Positions 51,589-61,317 of a stretch of DNA of 64,000 bases are shown piece by piece (the first letter of the stretch is position 1; every line of letters starts with the position of its first letter). Location: contig NZ_QLKQ01000014.1 of NCBI RefSeq assembly GCF_003349955.1, forward strand, positions 1-64,000. The letters run 5' to 3'. Below the pieces are notes generated by a model, which saw only the letters and a list, made by a program, of their open reading frames with translations, was not told the DNA's origin and did not search any database. The position numbers were made by a program, and so were the translations under genes. Source of the DNA: Azospirillum brasilense. Lineage in GTDB: Bacteria > Pseudomonadota > Alphaproteobacteria > Azospirillales > Azospirillaceae.

Positions 51589-52878
51589 ATGAGCAGGTTC
51601 GGCGGCAAACCACCCATGGGACGCGACCGCGTCCGCCTCTCCACCACGGAGAAGCAGGCCGCCGTCGCCGCCGCGAAGGACCAGAAGCCCGAATTCGACA
51701 ACGACAAGCTGCTGAATCTGCTCCGCTCCGCGAAGTCCGAACTGCAGGGCATGCGGCTGATCCACATGCATCTGTCGCTGCTGCGGGACAAGGACCCGTC
51801 CAGCCAGATGATCGTCCGCACGATCATCCAGGAGCTGGCGAACAAGGCCTCCTACCTCCAGTCCTTCAACATTTCCAACGGCGACGTCATCATCCTCTAC
51901 AAGGGGCTGAAGCTGACCGGCGTCACCGACGTCTGCCAGAAGGTGGAGCAGATCTTCCTGGCCAAGACGACCCTGACCGGGGCGAACCCCTACAAGGAAT
52001 TCTCGCTCTACTCGATCATGGAACTGGCGTTGAACTTCATCAACGTCATCCGTTTCATCGAGGAGCTGCAGGCCAACGAGACCGGCGACCACTCCAACGA
52101 GACGAAGCCGCCGATCACGCTGGAGGAGATGGCCAAGCTCGAACGCTCCATGCAGATGTTCGACCTGTCGCCCTTCCTGTTCAATCAGGCCATCGCCAAC
52201 ATCGGCCGCAACGCCGAAGAGGACATGGCCTATTTCGAACTCTACATCTCGATCAAGCTGCTTCAGGAACGGCTCTGCCCGGACTACGACATCACGGCCA
52301 ACAAGTGGCTGTTCAACTATTTCACGGCCAATCTCGACCAGTCGGTGCTGCGGGCGCTGAACCACGGGCTGAGCTTCATGCGTGGCCGGCGCATCGGCAT
52401 CAACATCAACCTGTCCACGGTCATCTCCACCGGCTTCGTGAAGTTCGACGAGCGGCTTCCCCTCGATTTCCGCGGGCAGGTGGTGCTTGAGATCTCCAAG
52501 GGCGACCTGATCGAGAACCTGTCGCTGTTCAACGAGGTGGTGGAGTTCGCCCAGGACCGCCGCTACCAGATCGCGGTGGACGGGCTGAACCCCTTCTGGG
52601 TGACGAACTTCGACCTGGAATACCTGAACGCCGACTACGCGAAGATCTTCTGGTCCAACGACATGCTCGAGATGGACCCGACCTTCGAGAAGTATTTCAT
52701 GGAGCGCATCCAGGAGCAGGACCGCTGCAAGTTCATCCTGGCGCGCTGCGACAGCGTGTCGAGCCTCGTCTACGCCCAGAAGGTCGGCATCACGATGGTG
52801 CAGGGCCGCGCCGTGGACAACATCCTGCGCAAGGGCGTGAGCGTCCGCGAAGCCATCGCCCACGCCAAGGTGGCGTGA
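51589..52878 (+). CDS. Protein with degenerate EAL-like C-terminal domain
   Basis: A 429-residue cytosolic protein. The helical N-terminal 220 residues have no recognised family. The C-terminal 200 residues follow the EAL barrel: ININLSTVISTGFVKFDE, VVLEISKGDLIENLSLFNEV, IAVDGLNPFWVTNF and GITMVQGRAVDN. The catalytic E-A-L signature, the paired D-D-F-G loop and other metal ligands are absent or altered (AVDGLN in place of the usual DDFG loop). It is therefore unlikely to hydrolyse cyclic di-GMP and may be a binding or scaffold protein. The 263-base gap upstream is AT-rich near 51400-51470. Confidence 0.75.
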   Translation: MSRFGGKPPMGRDRVRLSTTEKQAAVAAAKDQKPEFDNDKLLNLLRSAKSELQGMRLIHMHLSLLRDKDPSSQMIVRTIIQELANKASYLQSFNISNGDVIILYKGLKLTGVTDVCQKVEQIFLAKTTLTGANPYKEFSLYSIMELALNFINVIRFIEELQANETGDHSNETKPPITLEEMAKLERSMQMFDLSPFLFNQAIANIGRNAEEDMAYFELYISIKLLQERLCPDYDITANKWLFNYFTANLDQSVLRALNHGLSFMRGRRIGININLSTVISTGFVKFDERLPLDFRGQVVLEISKGDLIENLSLFNEVVEFAQDRRYQIAVDGLNPFWVTNFDLEYLNADYAKIFWSNDMLEMDPTFEKYFMERIQEQDRCKFILARCDSVSSLVYAQKVGITMVQGRAVDNILRKGVSVREAIAHAKVA

Positions 52879-52908
52879 GGGAGGCGGCTCCTCCGCCGCC
52901 TCCCGCTC

Positions 52909-54468
52909 CTACTCCGCCGCTTGCGGCCTGGCCGGCGGCACGATCTCACCCTTGCGGTTCAACGCCTTCGCCAGCGCGTCCAGGCGCCGCTGCACCGTCT
53001 CGCCGGCCGGCACGCTGAAATCGTCCGGCAGGGTCAGCACCAGCCGCTCCCCCGACACCTTCAGCGCCGTGCGCTGCAGCAGCGCCGTGGCCCCGCCGGT
53101 CAGCGTGTGGGCCAGCCGCAGCGCCAGCCCCAGAACCAGCGCCTTGCGCGCCTGGGCGTCGCTGAGCAGCGACCGCGGCCCCGCGGTGACCGCGTTGGGC
53201 GCGCCCGGACCGTCGATGGACCCGGCGTAGCGGGCGTAGACGGCCAGCGCCAGGAAGGCCCGCTCGTCATGGTCGATGCCGGGGAAGGGGTAGCGCAGGA
53301 TGCGCAGGCAGGCGTGCTCCGCCCGGTAATCGGGATGCTCGGCCCATCCCACGTCGCTGAGCAGGCAGGAAGCTTGCCGCAGCCGCAGCGCCGCGTCGTC
53401 CTCCCCGGCGAAGAGGTTGCCGGTCCAGGACACCAGCAGGGCCGGGTCGCCGATGCGGACGAAGCGCTGCGCCCAGTCCTCGACGGCGGCGAGCAGCGGG
53501 TCCTGGCGTTGCGCCTCGGGATCGAGCAGCGCGTAGAGGTGCCCTTCCCGCAGCCCAAAGGCCGAGAACACCACGCTGGACGGCTGGACCATGCGCAGCA
53601 GCCGCTCGAAGACCAGAGCCGCGTAGGGCAGCGTGTCGACCCGGCGGCGCGACCCGGACATCTTCTCCAGCGAGGACCGGCTCTGCTTGGCGATCAGCCC
53701 GGCGAAGTCCCGCGCCTCGGCGAAGGGGACCGTGTAGTGGTGGATGATGTGCAGCGGGTGCTTCACATGCTCCATGTGCAGCTTGGCCAGCGCCCGCCAG
53801 CCGCCGCCCACCGGAAAGAAGGGCTTGCCGCGCATCTGGGCCAGCCAGTCCAGCTTCTCCAGATGCTGGTCGATGGCGCGCACCAGCCCGTTCGGCTTGG
53901 CCGGGTTCAGTTCCATCAGGCGCAATGGCCCCAGCGGCATCGTCAGATGCTCGCCGATCACGCCGCGCTCCAGCCGCACCAGCTCCAGGCTGCCGCCGCC
54001 GAGGTCGCCGACCAGCCCGTCGGCGGCGGGGGTGCCGGACAACACGCCCATGGCGGACAGCCGCGCCTCCTCCTCGCCGCTGATCACGCTGACGTCGAGG
54101 CCGGTGCGGTCCTTCACCCGCTGGATGAAGGCCGGACCGTCCGTGGCGTCGCGCACCGCCGCCGTGGCGATGACGTCCAGCCGCCCGACGCGCATGCCCG
54201 CGACCAGAAGGGCGAAGCGTTCCAGGGCCTCCAGGCCTTGGATCACGCCGTCCGGGTTCAGGCAGCCGGTCTTCTCCACCCCGCGGCCGAGCCCGCACAG
54301 GACCTTCTCGTTGAAGACCGGGAGGGGCGACCGCTTCAGAGCGTCATAGACGACGAGCCGGATCGAGTTGGACCCGATGTCGATCACGGCGATCCGCTCG
54401 CCTTTCTCGACCACCTTCTCGACGGCCCTGGTGGGGACCGTGTGTTCCTGCGCCGGCGTCATAAGCAA
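52909..54468 (-). CDS. ppx: Exopolyphosphatase, Ppx/GppA family
   Basis: A protein of about 519 residues that removes terminal phosphates from polyphosphate. The ASKHA fold begins IAVIDIGSNSIRLVVYD, then VIATAAVRDATDG, SGEEEARLSAMG and GDLGGGSLELVRL. The C-terminal half is an HD-like helical region. The start is either TTG at 54468, with GAGGA at a good distance, or ATG at 54462. It lies 13 bases downstream of ppk, whose stop nearly overlaps the ribosome-binding site, so synthesis is coupled. Confidence 0.92.
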   Translation of the reverse strand: MLMTPAQEHTVPTRAVEKVVEKGERIAVIDIGSNSIRLVVYDALKRSPLPVFNEKVLCGLGRGVEKTGCLNPDGVIQGLEALERFALLVAGMRVGRLDVIATAAVRDATDGPAFIQRVKDRTGLDVSVISGEEEARLSAMGVLSGTPAADGLVGDLGGGSLELVRLERGVIGEHLTMPLGPLRLMELNPAKPNGLVRAIDQHLEKLDWLAQMRGKPFFPVGGGWRALAKLHMEHVKHPLHIIHHYTVPFAEARDFAGLIAKQSRSSLEKMSGSRRRVDTLPYAALVFERLLRMVQPSSVVFSAFGLREGHLYALLDPEAQRQDPLLAAVEDWAQRFVRIGDPALLVSWTGNLFAGEDDAALRLRQASCLLSDVGWAEHPDYRAEHACLRILRYPFPGIDHDERAFLALAVYARYAGSIDGPGAPNAVTAGPRSLLSDAQARKALVLGLALRLAHTLTGGATALLQRTALKVSGERLVLTLPDDFSVPAGETVQRRLDALAKALNRKGEIVPPARPQAAE

Positions 54469-54481
54469 CCGATGTCCTCAA

Positions 54482-56629
54482 TCAGATGACCGTACGCAGC
54501 TTCAACCGCGGCGGCGTCTTTTTGCTGCTGAGCGCGCTGCCGCGGCCCGACAGGCTGGGGTTCGTCATGAAATAGTTATGGGCGCTGAACGCGTCCGGAC
54601 CAGCCTCCACCCGATGATAAACGCCATCGGGGCCGAGTTTCCAGGTGTTCGCCTCGTCCTTCAGGTTGGCGACCATGATCTGGTCCAAAACCTGCTCGTG
54701 CACCGTCGGGTTCTCGATGGGCACCAGCGTCTCGATGCGGCGGTCCAGGTTGCGCGTCATCCAGTCGGCGGAGGAGATGTAGAGCTTGGCCTGCGGGCTG
54801 GGCAGCGCGTGGCCGTTGGCGAAGCAGATGACCCGCCCGTGCTCCAGGAAGCGCCCGACGATGCTGCGCACGCGGATGTTCTCCGACAGGCCCTTCACGC
54901 CGGGGCGCAGGCAGCAGATGCCGCGGATCACCATGTCGATCTGCACGCCCTTCTGCGACGCCTTGTACAGCCGGTCGATGATCTCCGAATCGACCAGCGA
55001 GTTCAGCTTCACCCAGATGTGGGCGGGCTTGCCGGCGGCGGCGTTGGCGACCTCCGCGTCGATCAGCTGGCCCAGCTTCTGGCGCAACGTGATCGGGGCG
55101 ATGGCGATCTTCTCCAGCAGCTTCGGCGTGGCGTAGCCGGTCATGTAGTTGAACATCACCGCCGCGTCGTGGCAGAGCGCCGGGTCGCAGGTGAAGAAGG
55201 ACAGGTCGGTGTAGACCTTCGCCGTGATCGGGTGGTAGTTGCCGGTCCCGAAATGCACGTAGCTGCGCAGCGCCTTGTTCTCGCGCCGCACCACCAGCGA
55301 CACCTTGGCGTGCGTCTTCAGATCGACGAAGCCGTAGACGACCTGGGCGCCGGCGCGCTCCAGATCGCGCGCCCAGCGGATGTTGGCCTCCTCGTCGAAG
55401 CGGGCCTTCAGCTCGACCAGGGCGGTCACCGACTTGCCGGCCTCGGCCGCCTCGATCAGCGCGGCGACGATCGGGCTGTCCTTGCTGGTGCGGTAGAGCG
55501 TCTGCTTGATGGCGACCACCTGCGGGTCGCGCGCCGCCTGCCGGATGAACTGCACCACCACGTCGAAGCTCTCGTACGGGTGGTGGACGACGATGTCCTT
55601 GTCGCGGATGGCCGCGAAGCAGTCGCCGCCGAAGTCGCGGATGCGCTCCGGGAAGCGGGCGTTGAAGGGACGGAAGACCAGATCGGGCCGCTCGTCGACG
55701 ATCAGCTGACGAGTGTCCGACAGGCCGATCAGCCCGTCCAGGATGAACACGTCGTCGTTCGAGACGCGCAGCTCGTGGCGCAGGAACTCGCGCAGGTCGG
55801 CGGCCATGCCGGCGTCGGTGGCCAGCCGGATGACGCTGCCGCGGCGGCGGCGCTTCAGCGCGCTTTCGAAGGTGCGGACCAGATCCTCCGCCTCCTCCTC
55901 GATCTCCATCTCGCTGTCGCGCAGCACGCGGAAGACGCCGTGGGCCTTGACCTGGAACGGCGGGAACAGCCGGTCGATGAACAGCATCACCAGCTTCTCA
56001 AGCTGGATGAAGCGGATCTCCGACCCCGGCAGGCGGATGAAGCGGTCGAGCTGCGCCGGCAGCGGGACCAGCGCGTCGAGATGCCGCCCCTTGACCGGCT
56101 CGTGCAGTTGCAGCGCCAGCGAGAAGCCCAGGTTGGGCAGGAAGGGGAACGGGTGCGCCGGGTCCACGGCGATCGGCGTCAGGATGGGGAAGATGTCGTC
56201 GAGGAACTTGGCCTCCAGCCAGTCCTTCTCCCCCTCGGTCAGGTCCTCGGCGCCGACCACCATGATGCCGGCCTCGCGCAGGTCCTGCTTCAGGCTGCGC
56301 CACATGGTCTGCTGCGCGTTCATCAGCTCGACGATGCGCTGGTTCACCGCGGTCAGCTGCTGGGCCGGGGTCAGGTTCTCGGCGCTGGGGGTCTTCACCC
56401 CCGCGGCCACCTGCCCCTTCAGGCCGGCGACGCGGACCATGTAGAACTCGTCGAGGTTGCTGGCCGAGATCGACAGGAACCTCAACCGCTCCAGCAGCGG
56501 GTGATTCGGGTTGGACGCCTCATCCAGGACACGCTGGTTGAAGGCCAGCCACGACAGTTCGCGGTTGATGAAGCGCTCCGGCGCGTCCGCTTCGATGCAG
56601 GTCGCTTCCAGGTCCTGAAGTTCGGTCAC
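54482..56629 (-). CDS. ppk: Polyphosphate kinase 1
   Basis: A 715-residue enzyme that polymerises ATP phosphate into polyphosphate. The N-terminal domain starts [20 protein letters not shown]. The catalytic phospholipase-D-like half contains [52 protein letters not shown] and [16 protein letters not shown] longer in-frame reading upstream is not family-like; the GTG at 56629, with GAGG six bases before it, gives the normal length. It is followed by ppx and is divergent from the SixA-like gene. Confidence 0.93.
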   Translation of the reverse strand: MTELQDLEATCIEADAPERFINRELSWLAFNQRVLDEASNPNHPLLERLRFLSISASNLDEFYMVRVAGLKGQVAAGVKTPSAENLTPAQQLTAVNQRIVELMNAQQTMWRSLKQDLREAGIMVVGAEDLTEGEKDWLEAKFLDDIFPILTPIAVDPAHPFPFLPNLGFSLALQLHEPVKGRHLDALVPLPAQLDRFIRLPGSEIRFIQLEKLVMLFIDRLFPPFQVKAHGVFRVLRDSEMEIEEEAEDLVRTFESALKRRRRGSVIRLATDAGMAADLREFLRHELRVSNDDVFILDGLIGLSDTRQLIVDERPDLVFRPFNARFPERIRDFGGDCFAAIRDKDIVVHHPYESFDVVVQFIRQAARDPQVVAIKQTLYRTSKDSPIVAALIEAAEAGKSVTALVELKARFDEEANIRWARDLERAGAQVVYGFVDLKTHAKVSLVVRRENKALRSYVHFGTGNYHPITAKVYTDLSFFTCDPALCHDAAVMFNYMTGYATPKLLEKIAIAPITLRQKLGQLIDAEVANAAAGKPAHIWVKLNSLVDSEIIDRLYKASQKGVQIDMVIRGICCLRPGVKGLSENIRVRSIVGRFLEHGRVICFANGHALPSPQAKLYISSADWMTRNLDRRIETLVPIENPTVHEQVLDQIMVANLKDEANTWKLGPDGVYHRVEAGPDAFSAHNYFMTNPSLSGRGSALSSKKTPPRLKLRTVI

Positions 56630-56751
56630 AGCAGCCTCGGGCTTTTGCGTGATGGGTGATGCCGCTACAGTCCGGGCGAACCGGACCGCCCGCCGCGGTC
56701 GACGGGCCAGGCAACCTACCCCAACTACGTTACGGTTTTGGGTCAGACAGC

Positions 56752-56775
56752 ATAATACTGCCGTCACGATAATAC
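56752..56775. promoter_or_regulatory. Direct repeat in the ppk/sixA divergent region
   Basis: ATAATAC occurs at 56752-56758 and again at 56769-56775, 17 bases apart, in a locally AT-rich stretch of the 216-base divergent gap. The layout could serve a regulator or sigma factor controlling polyphosphate genes, but it does not match a Pho box convincingly. Confidence 0.3.
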
Positions 56776-56845
56776 CGCTGCGAAAACAGTCGCACCCCCG
56801 GCGCATCCCGCCGGAGCGCGATCCGGACAGGAAGGGACCGCCTCG

Positions 56846-57364
56846 ATGAAGACCCTGTATCTCATGCGCCACGGCAAGTCCGCGTGGGACGATCCCTCCC
56901 TGGACGATCACGACCGCCCGCTGGCGCCGCGGGGAAAGAAGGCGGCCCGGCTGGTCGGCCACGCGTTGAAGGAGCGCGGGGCGCGCATCGGGCTTGTGCT
57001 GTGCTCCACCGCCCGGCGCGCGGCGGACACCGCCGACCGCCTGCTGGAGGTGATGGACGCGCCGGACATCCCGGTGGAGCGCGAGCGCGGCCTCTACCTG
57101 TGCGGCGCGCGCGTCCTTCTGGAGCGGCTGCGCGACGCCCCCGACTCCGCGTCGTCGCTGATGCTGGTCGCCCACAACCCGGACCTCCACGACCTCGCCC
57201 GCGAGCTGGCCGGCAGCGGCGACGTGCGGCATCGGGACGCGCTGGCGGAGAAGTTCCCGACCGGCGCCTGCGCCGTTCTCCTGTTCGAAGCGGCCCACTG
57301 GGCCGACCTGGACAGCGGGGCGGGACGGCTGGCCGATTTCATCCTGCCACGGAAACTCTCTTAA
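56846..57364 (+). CDS. SixA-like histidine phosphatase
   Basis: A 172-residue member of the histidine phosphatase superfamily. It starts [20 protein letters not shown], with the RHG catalytic motif at residues 8-10, and has the second histidine in [14 protein letters not shown]. SixA-type enzymes dephosphorylate phosphohistidine in HPt domains and other proteins. It is divergent from ppk and 71 bases before a CYTH-CHAD gene, suggesting a link to polyphosphate or phosphotransfer control. Confidence 0.88.
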   Translation: MKTLYLMRHGKSAWDDPSLDDHDRPLAPRGKKAARLVGHALKERGARIGLVLCSTARRAADTADRLLEVMDAPDIPVERERGLYLCGARVLLERLRDAPDSASSLMLVAHNPDLHDLARELAGSGDVRHRDALAEKFPTGACAVLLFEAAHWADLDSGAGRLADFILPRKLS

Positions 57365-57435
57365 CGCCCTTTTGCCAAATGGGGTATTTCAACCCTTGAC
57401 AGAGCAGGCCCGGAACCGAGCAGGAGTCGCCCCCC

Positions 57436-59049
57436 GTGTCTTCCGCGCCCCAGAATGCCGCGCCCCAGAATGCCGCGCCCGCCGCGGTCTCCGCCGTGCG
57501 CGAGGTGGAGATGAAGCTCCACCTCGATCCGCGCGATCTGCCCCGCGTCGTGGACCTGCCCGCCCTCAAGGAGAAGGCGGAGGGCGCGCCGGCCGTCCGC
57601 GACCTGCGCACCGTCTATTACGACACGCCGGACCGCCGCCTGTTCCTTGGGGGCGTCGCCCTGCGGGTGCGGCAGGACGGCGACCGCTTCGTCCAGACGC
57701 TGAAGACCATCAACGCCGCCACCCCCGGCGATTCGGCGGCGGTGGCCATCCGCAAGAAATGGGACTGGACCATCCCCACGGCCGCTCCCGACATGACGCC
57801 CCTCGACGCCGAGGGTGTCGCCGCCCTGGTGCCAGCCGACGCGCGGGCGGCGCTGGTGCCGCAGTTCACGACGGAGTTCCGGCGCACCACCCTGCTCGTC
57901 CGCCCGGACGCCCTGACCTCCATCGAGGTGGCGGTGGACGATGGCCAGATCACCGCCGGCAACGCCTGCGCCCGCATCAGCGAGGTCGAGCTGGAACTGA
58001 AGTCGGGCCGCATCGGGCGCCTGTTCGACCTCGCGCTGACGCTCCAGCGCCGCGTCCCGATGCGCATCGGGACGGAGAGCAAGGCGGAGATCGGCGACCG
58101 TCTCGTCACCGGGCGCCTGCCCGCTCCCATCCTGCCGGAGCCGCTGGGCCTGACCCCGGTCACCACGGTGGCCGAGGCCTATCGCCACATCGTGCGGCAC
58201 GGTCTGCGCCTGCTGCTCGCCAACGAGGCCTGCGCCCTGGCCGGCGGCGACGTGGAGGGGCTGCACCAGATGCGCGTCGCGCTGCGCCGCCTGCGCACCG
58301 CCATCCGTCTGTTCCGCCCGCTGGCCGGAGTGCCGGACGCCTGCCGCGCCGGGAACGACATCCGCTGGTTCTCCCGCCAGCTCGGCCCGGCTCGCGATTG
58401 GGACGTGCTGCTGTCCCACGGGATCGCGCCCTTCGCGGCGACGGAGAAGGCTTCCGCCGACGACATCGCCGCGCTGACCGGTGCGGTTCGCGAAGCCCGT
58501 CGGGCGCCCGCGCTGGCGGCGGTGGAGGCGATCCAGTCGCCGCGCTGCACCGGGCTGATCCTGGCGCTCGGCGCCTGGCTGGAGGATGGGGCGTGGCAGT
58601 CCGGCGCCGCGCCGGAGGTCCGCGCCCAGCTCGACCGTCCGATGGCCGAGCTGTCCGGCCCCTGGCTGGCCGCCCAGCACGCCAAGGCCCTGAAGGCTGG
58701 GGCTTTGAAGGCGGGCCGCGACCTTGACGGCGCCGACGCCGCGACGCGTGACCGGCTGCGCCGCCGCCTGCGCAAGCTGCGCCACACGGCGGAGTTCTTC
58801 CGCGGCCTTTACGCCGAAACCGCAACGGTGCCCTTCATCGCCGCGCTCGACGCCCTGTTGGGCGCGCTGGACGCCGAGCACGACGCCGCGGTGGCCGGCG
58901 ATCGTCTGCGCGGCCTGTCGGCGGACCGGCCGGAGCAGCGGCCCGCCGCCGAATCGACCGCCCGCTGGCTCGCCAAGCAGGCTGACAAACGCCGCAAGGC
59001 GCTGCCGGGACTGTGGAAGGCGTATCGGGACGGACCAGTGTTCTGGTGA
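57436..59049 (+). CDS. CYTH and CHAD domain protein, polyphosphate-associated
   Basis: A 537-residue protein. The N-terminal CYTH tunnel domain (about 20-210) has the ExExK signature EVEMK and later YYDTPDRRL. The C-terminal CHAD domain (about 240-535) is helical and rich in basic residues and histidines, including EGLHQMRVALRRLRTAIRLF and RRRLRKLRHTAEFFRGLY. CYTH domains act on triphosphate compounds or tripolyphosphate, and CHAD domains bind polyphosphate granules. The location next to ppk, ppx and a SixA-like gene supports that role. The start is GTG at 57436; the first 18 residues contain a short NAAPQ repeat. Confidence 0.92.
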   Translation: MSSAPQNAAPQNAAPAAVSAVREVEMKLHLDPRDLPRVVDLPALKEKAEGAPAVRDLRTVYYDTPDRRLFLGGVALRVRQDGDRFVQTLKTINAATPGDSAAVAIRKKWDWTIPTAAPDMTPLDAEGVAALVPADARAALVPQFTTEFRRTTLLVRPDALTSIEVAVDDGQITAGNACARISEVELELKSGRIGRLFDLALTLQRRVPMRIGTESKAEIGDRLVTGRLPAPILPEPLGLTPVTTVAEAYRHIVRHGLRLLLANEACALAGGDVEGLHQMRVALRRLRTAIRLFRPLAGVPDACRAGNDIRWFSRQLGPARDWDVLLSHGIAPFAATEKASADDIAALTGAVREARRAPALAAVEAIQSPRCTGLILALGAWLEDGAWQSGAAPEVRAQLDRPMAELSGPWLAAQHAKALKAGALKAGRDLDGADAATRDRLRRRLRKLRHTAEFFRGLYAETATVPFIAALDALLGALDAEHDAAVAGDRLRGLSADRPEQRPAAESTARWLAKQADKRRKALPGLWKAYRDGPVFW

Positions 59050-59129
59050 GGGCGTGACCTTGCCCCCTCCCTGACCCGCCGCCGCTTCGCAGTCCAGCGG
59101 GAACGGCGCCACCGCTGGATGGTGGTCGA

Positions 59130-60035
59130 TCACACAGCCATCGAAACGCCTGCAACCGCATTGCGCAGCCACAGGTGTGCGGGATCGCCGCCGCGCCGTT
59201 CATGCCAAACCTGGACGAAGGGAAATGGCGGTATCGGAAACGGCGGCTCGAAGACGACGACGGCCGGGTCCTGCTCATGGAGCGCAAGGGCTTTCCGGGC
59301 CACGGTCAGAACGAGGTCCGTCCCTTGGATCAACCGTGGCGCATTTCCCCAATGCGGCAGCGTGACGGCGATGCGGCGCGTGTGGCCGACGGCGCGCAAG
59401 GCCGTGTCGATTTCGGTGCTGGTTTGGTCCTTCATCGCAACGAGAACATGCGGCCGGGCGAGGTAGGCGCCGATATCCAGACGGTCGCGCCCTCCCAGAC
59501 TCGTCCGGTCCGCGAGGCACGCGAAGCGCTCGACGAAAAGCTGCTCCGATTCGATCCGTTCGGGACGATCGGGAAACACGCCGACCGCCAGATCGCAGTC
59601 CCCGTCGAGTATCTGCCGAAGCATCGCCTCCCGGTTCGATTGCGTTATCACCACGTCGATCCCCGGCGCGTCGAGGCGCAGCCTCCTCAGCAGGCCGGGA
59701 AGGACGACAGCGGAGCCGTAATCCGACATCGCCAGCCGAAACGTCCGTTTTTCCTTGGCCGGGTCGAAGCCACCCGGCCCGAGAACCTCCCGCACCTGTC
59801 GCAAGGCTTCGGTCAGCGCCGGAGCAAGTTCAAGCGCCCTGGCGCTCGGAACCAGCTGCCCGTCGCGGCGAATCAACAGGGGATCATCGAACAGATGCCG
59901 CAGACGCCCGAGCGCATGGCTGACCGCCGGCTGGCTCATGTTCAGGCGGGACGCCGTGCGCGACACATGCCGCTCGGCCAGCAACGCATCGAGGACCACC
60001 AGCAGGTTGAGATCGACGCCGCGAAGGGTATTCAT
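59130..60035 (-). CDS. LysR-family transcriptional regulator
   Basis: A 301-residue regulator. The N-terminal helix-turn-helix reads ALLAERHVSRTASRLNMSQP and AVSHALGRLRHLFDDPLLIR, followed by a NodD-like effector-binding domain (FRLAMSDYGSAVVLPGLL, ILDGDCDLAVGVFPD). It is divergent from a YdcZ-type transporter and an azoreductase gene, the usual target arrangement. The start is ATG at 60035 or 60044; neither has a strong ribosome-binding site. Confidence 0.88.
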   Translation of the reverse strand: MNTLRGVDLNLLVVLDALLAERHVSRTASRLNMSQPAVSHALGRLRHLFDDPLLIRRDGQLVPSARALELAPALTEALRQVREVLGPGGFDPAKEKRTFRLAMSDYGSAVVLPGLLRRLRLDAPGIDVVITQSNREAMLRQILDGDCDLAVGVFPDRPERIESEQLFVERFACLADRTSLGGRDRLDIGAYLARPHVLVAMKDQTSTEIDTALRAVGHTRRIAVTLPHWGNAPRLIQGTDLVLTVARKALALHEQDPAVVVFEPPFPIPPFPFVQVWHERRGGDPAHLWLRNAVAGVSMAV

Positions 60036-60050
60036 GTCGTGCATGATCAA

Positions 60051-60061
60051 GATATCATATC
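60051..60061. promoter_or_regulatory. Candidate LysR-type binding site
   Basis: GATATCATATC has 5-base inverted arms around one base and lies between the divergent LysR and YdcZ-type genes, in the only AT-rich part of that gap. LysR proteins commonly bind such sites next to their own promoter. Confidence 0.35.
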
Positions 60062-60116
60062 AGAATTTCCATCTATGTCATGAATGCGGCATCTGGTGAT
60101 GCATGGAGGTTCGACC

Positions 60117-60599
60117 ATGCAAACCAACGCGCTGTTTCTCATCCTGGCCGCGATCATCACCGGTGCGGTCGTTCCGTTTCAGGCCGGGGCCAACGCCGTC
60201 CTGGGACGGACGCTCGGCCATCCGCTGTGGGGGACGGCCGTATCCCTGTGCGTCAGCTTCGCCTGCATCCTGCCCGTCATGGCCTTGGCAAGGGTGGAAG
60301 CGCCAACCCTCTCGAATCTGGCGCAAGCCCCCCGCTGGATCTGGATCGGCGGTGTCGTCGGCGTCGTCTACATCACCGGCGCGCTCATGCTGGCGCCGAA
60401 ACTCGGCGCCGCCGGCTTCATCACGGCGGTCATCGCCGGGCAGATGCTGGCGTCGATCATCATCGACCAATGGGGGCTTGTCGGCCTCCCCCGAAAGCCC
60501 GTCTCGCTGTCCCGTCTTGCCGGTCTCGGCCTGATCTTTCTCGGGCTGATCGTGATGCAGGTGCCGACGCTCGGCGTGAAGCCGCCCGCCGGCTCGTGA
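60117..60599 (+). CDS. DMT-superfamily membrane protein, YdcZ type
   Basis: A 160-residue protein with five hydrophobic helices, starting LFLILAAIITGAVVPFQAGA and containing NAVLGRTLGHPLWGTAVSLC. It matches the YdcZ/DUF606 family of half-size drug/metabolite transporters; the substrate is unknown. The ATG at 60117 follows GGAGG by seven bases. It is divergent from the LysR gene and 40 bases ahead of the azoreductase gene. Confidence 0.85.
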   Translation: MQTNALFLILAAIITGAVVPFQAGANAVLGRTLGHPLWGTAVSLCVSFACILPVMALARVEAPTLSNLAQAPRWIWIGGVVGVVYITGALMLAPKLGAAGFITAVIAGQMLASIIIDQWGLVGLPRKPVSLSRLAGLGLIFLGLIVMQVPTLGVKPPAGS

Positions 60600-60639
60600 C
60601 GGCTCGACGCTCTCGCCGACATCTTAAGAAAGATCACTT

Positions 60640-61239
60640 ATGAAACTGCTTCACATCGACTCCAGCATTCTCGGTGAGCAATCCGTCAGCCGCATGCTGT
60701 CCAGAGCCACCGTCGAACGGTTGAAGGAACACAATCCAGCGATCGACATCATCCATCGCGATCTGGCCGCTGTTCCCGTTCCCCATCTCACCGGCGACCA
60801 TCTGGCGGCGTCCCCGGCCGTGATGGACGAGATCGCGTTCGGTGAAAAGATTCTGGACGAGTTCATCAATGCCGATGTCGTCGTCATCGGCGTCGCGCTC
60901 TACAACCTGACCATTTCCAGCCAGCTCAAGGCGTGGATCGACCGGATCGTCATCGCGGGGAAGACGTTCCGCTACACGGAGAACGGCCCGGAAGGATTGG
61001 CGCAGGAAAAGCGGGTGATCCTTGACGTGGCGCGGGGCGGTCAGTATCGCCAGGGCACGTCCCTGACGGCGTCCGAACACGCCGAATCCTACCTTCGGTC
61101 GATCTTCGCCTTCATCGGTGTGACGAGGCTCGATGTGATCGCCGCGGACGGTCTTGCCGTCAGCGACGCGCACCGGGAAAGCGGCACGCGGGCCGCGTTC
61201 GAGGCCCTCTCGGCCCTTGATCCGCGTTGCGGTTTCTAA
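60640..61239 (+). CDS. azoR: FMN-dependent NADH-azoreductase
   Basis: A 199-residue flavodoxin-like enzyme that reduces quinones and azo compounds. It starts LLHIDSSILGEQSVSRML (phosphate-binding loop) and contains IGVALYNLTISSQLKAWIDR and VARGGQYRQGTSLTASEHAE. The usual YNF of the flavin site is YNL here. It is likely co-transcribed with the YdcZ-type gene under the divergent LysR regulator, a typical detoxification unit. Confidence 0.9.
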   Translation: MKLLHIDSSILGEQSVSRMLSRATVERLKEHNPAIDIIHRDLAAVPVPHLTGDHLAASPAVMDEIAFGEKILDEFINADVVVIGVALYNLTISSQLKAWIDRIVIAGKTFRYTENGPEGLAQEKRVILDVARGGQYRQGTSLTASEHAESYLRSIFAFIGVTRLDVIAADGLAVSDAHRESGTRAAFEALSALDPRCGF

Positions 61240-61253
61240 AGGTCGCTTTGCCG

Positions 61254-61295
61254 GGGCCTGTCCGACGGCCCTGGGATGGCGGTCGGACAGAGCCC
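61254..61295. terminator. Hairpin between convergent azoR and SDR genes
   Basis: CTGTCCGAC (61258-61266) and GTCGGACAG (61282-61290) pair perfectly, extended by GGGC and GCCC around a one-base bulge. There is no U-tract, so it may act only as a weak or Rho-assisted terminator for both genes. Confidence 0.5.
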
Positions 61296-61317
61296 ATCGG
61301 AAGCCTCGACCCGCCGC

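Noticed and set aside
56630-57298. Long N-terminal extension of the ppk frame
   Set aside because: It overlaps the divergent SixA-like gene and lacks polyphosphate kinase similarity; the GTG at 56629 has a ribosome-binding site and gives the expected length.
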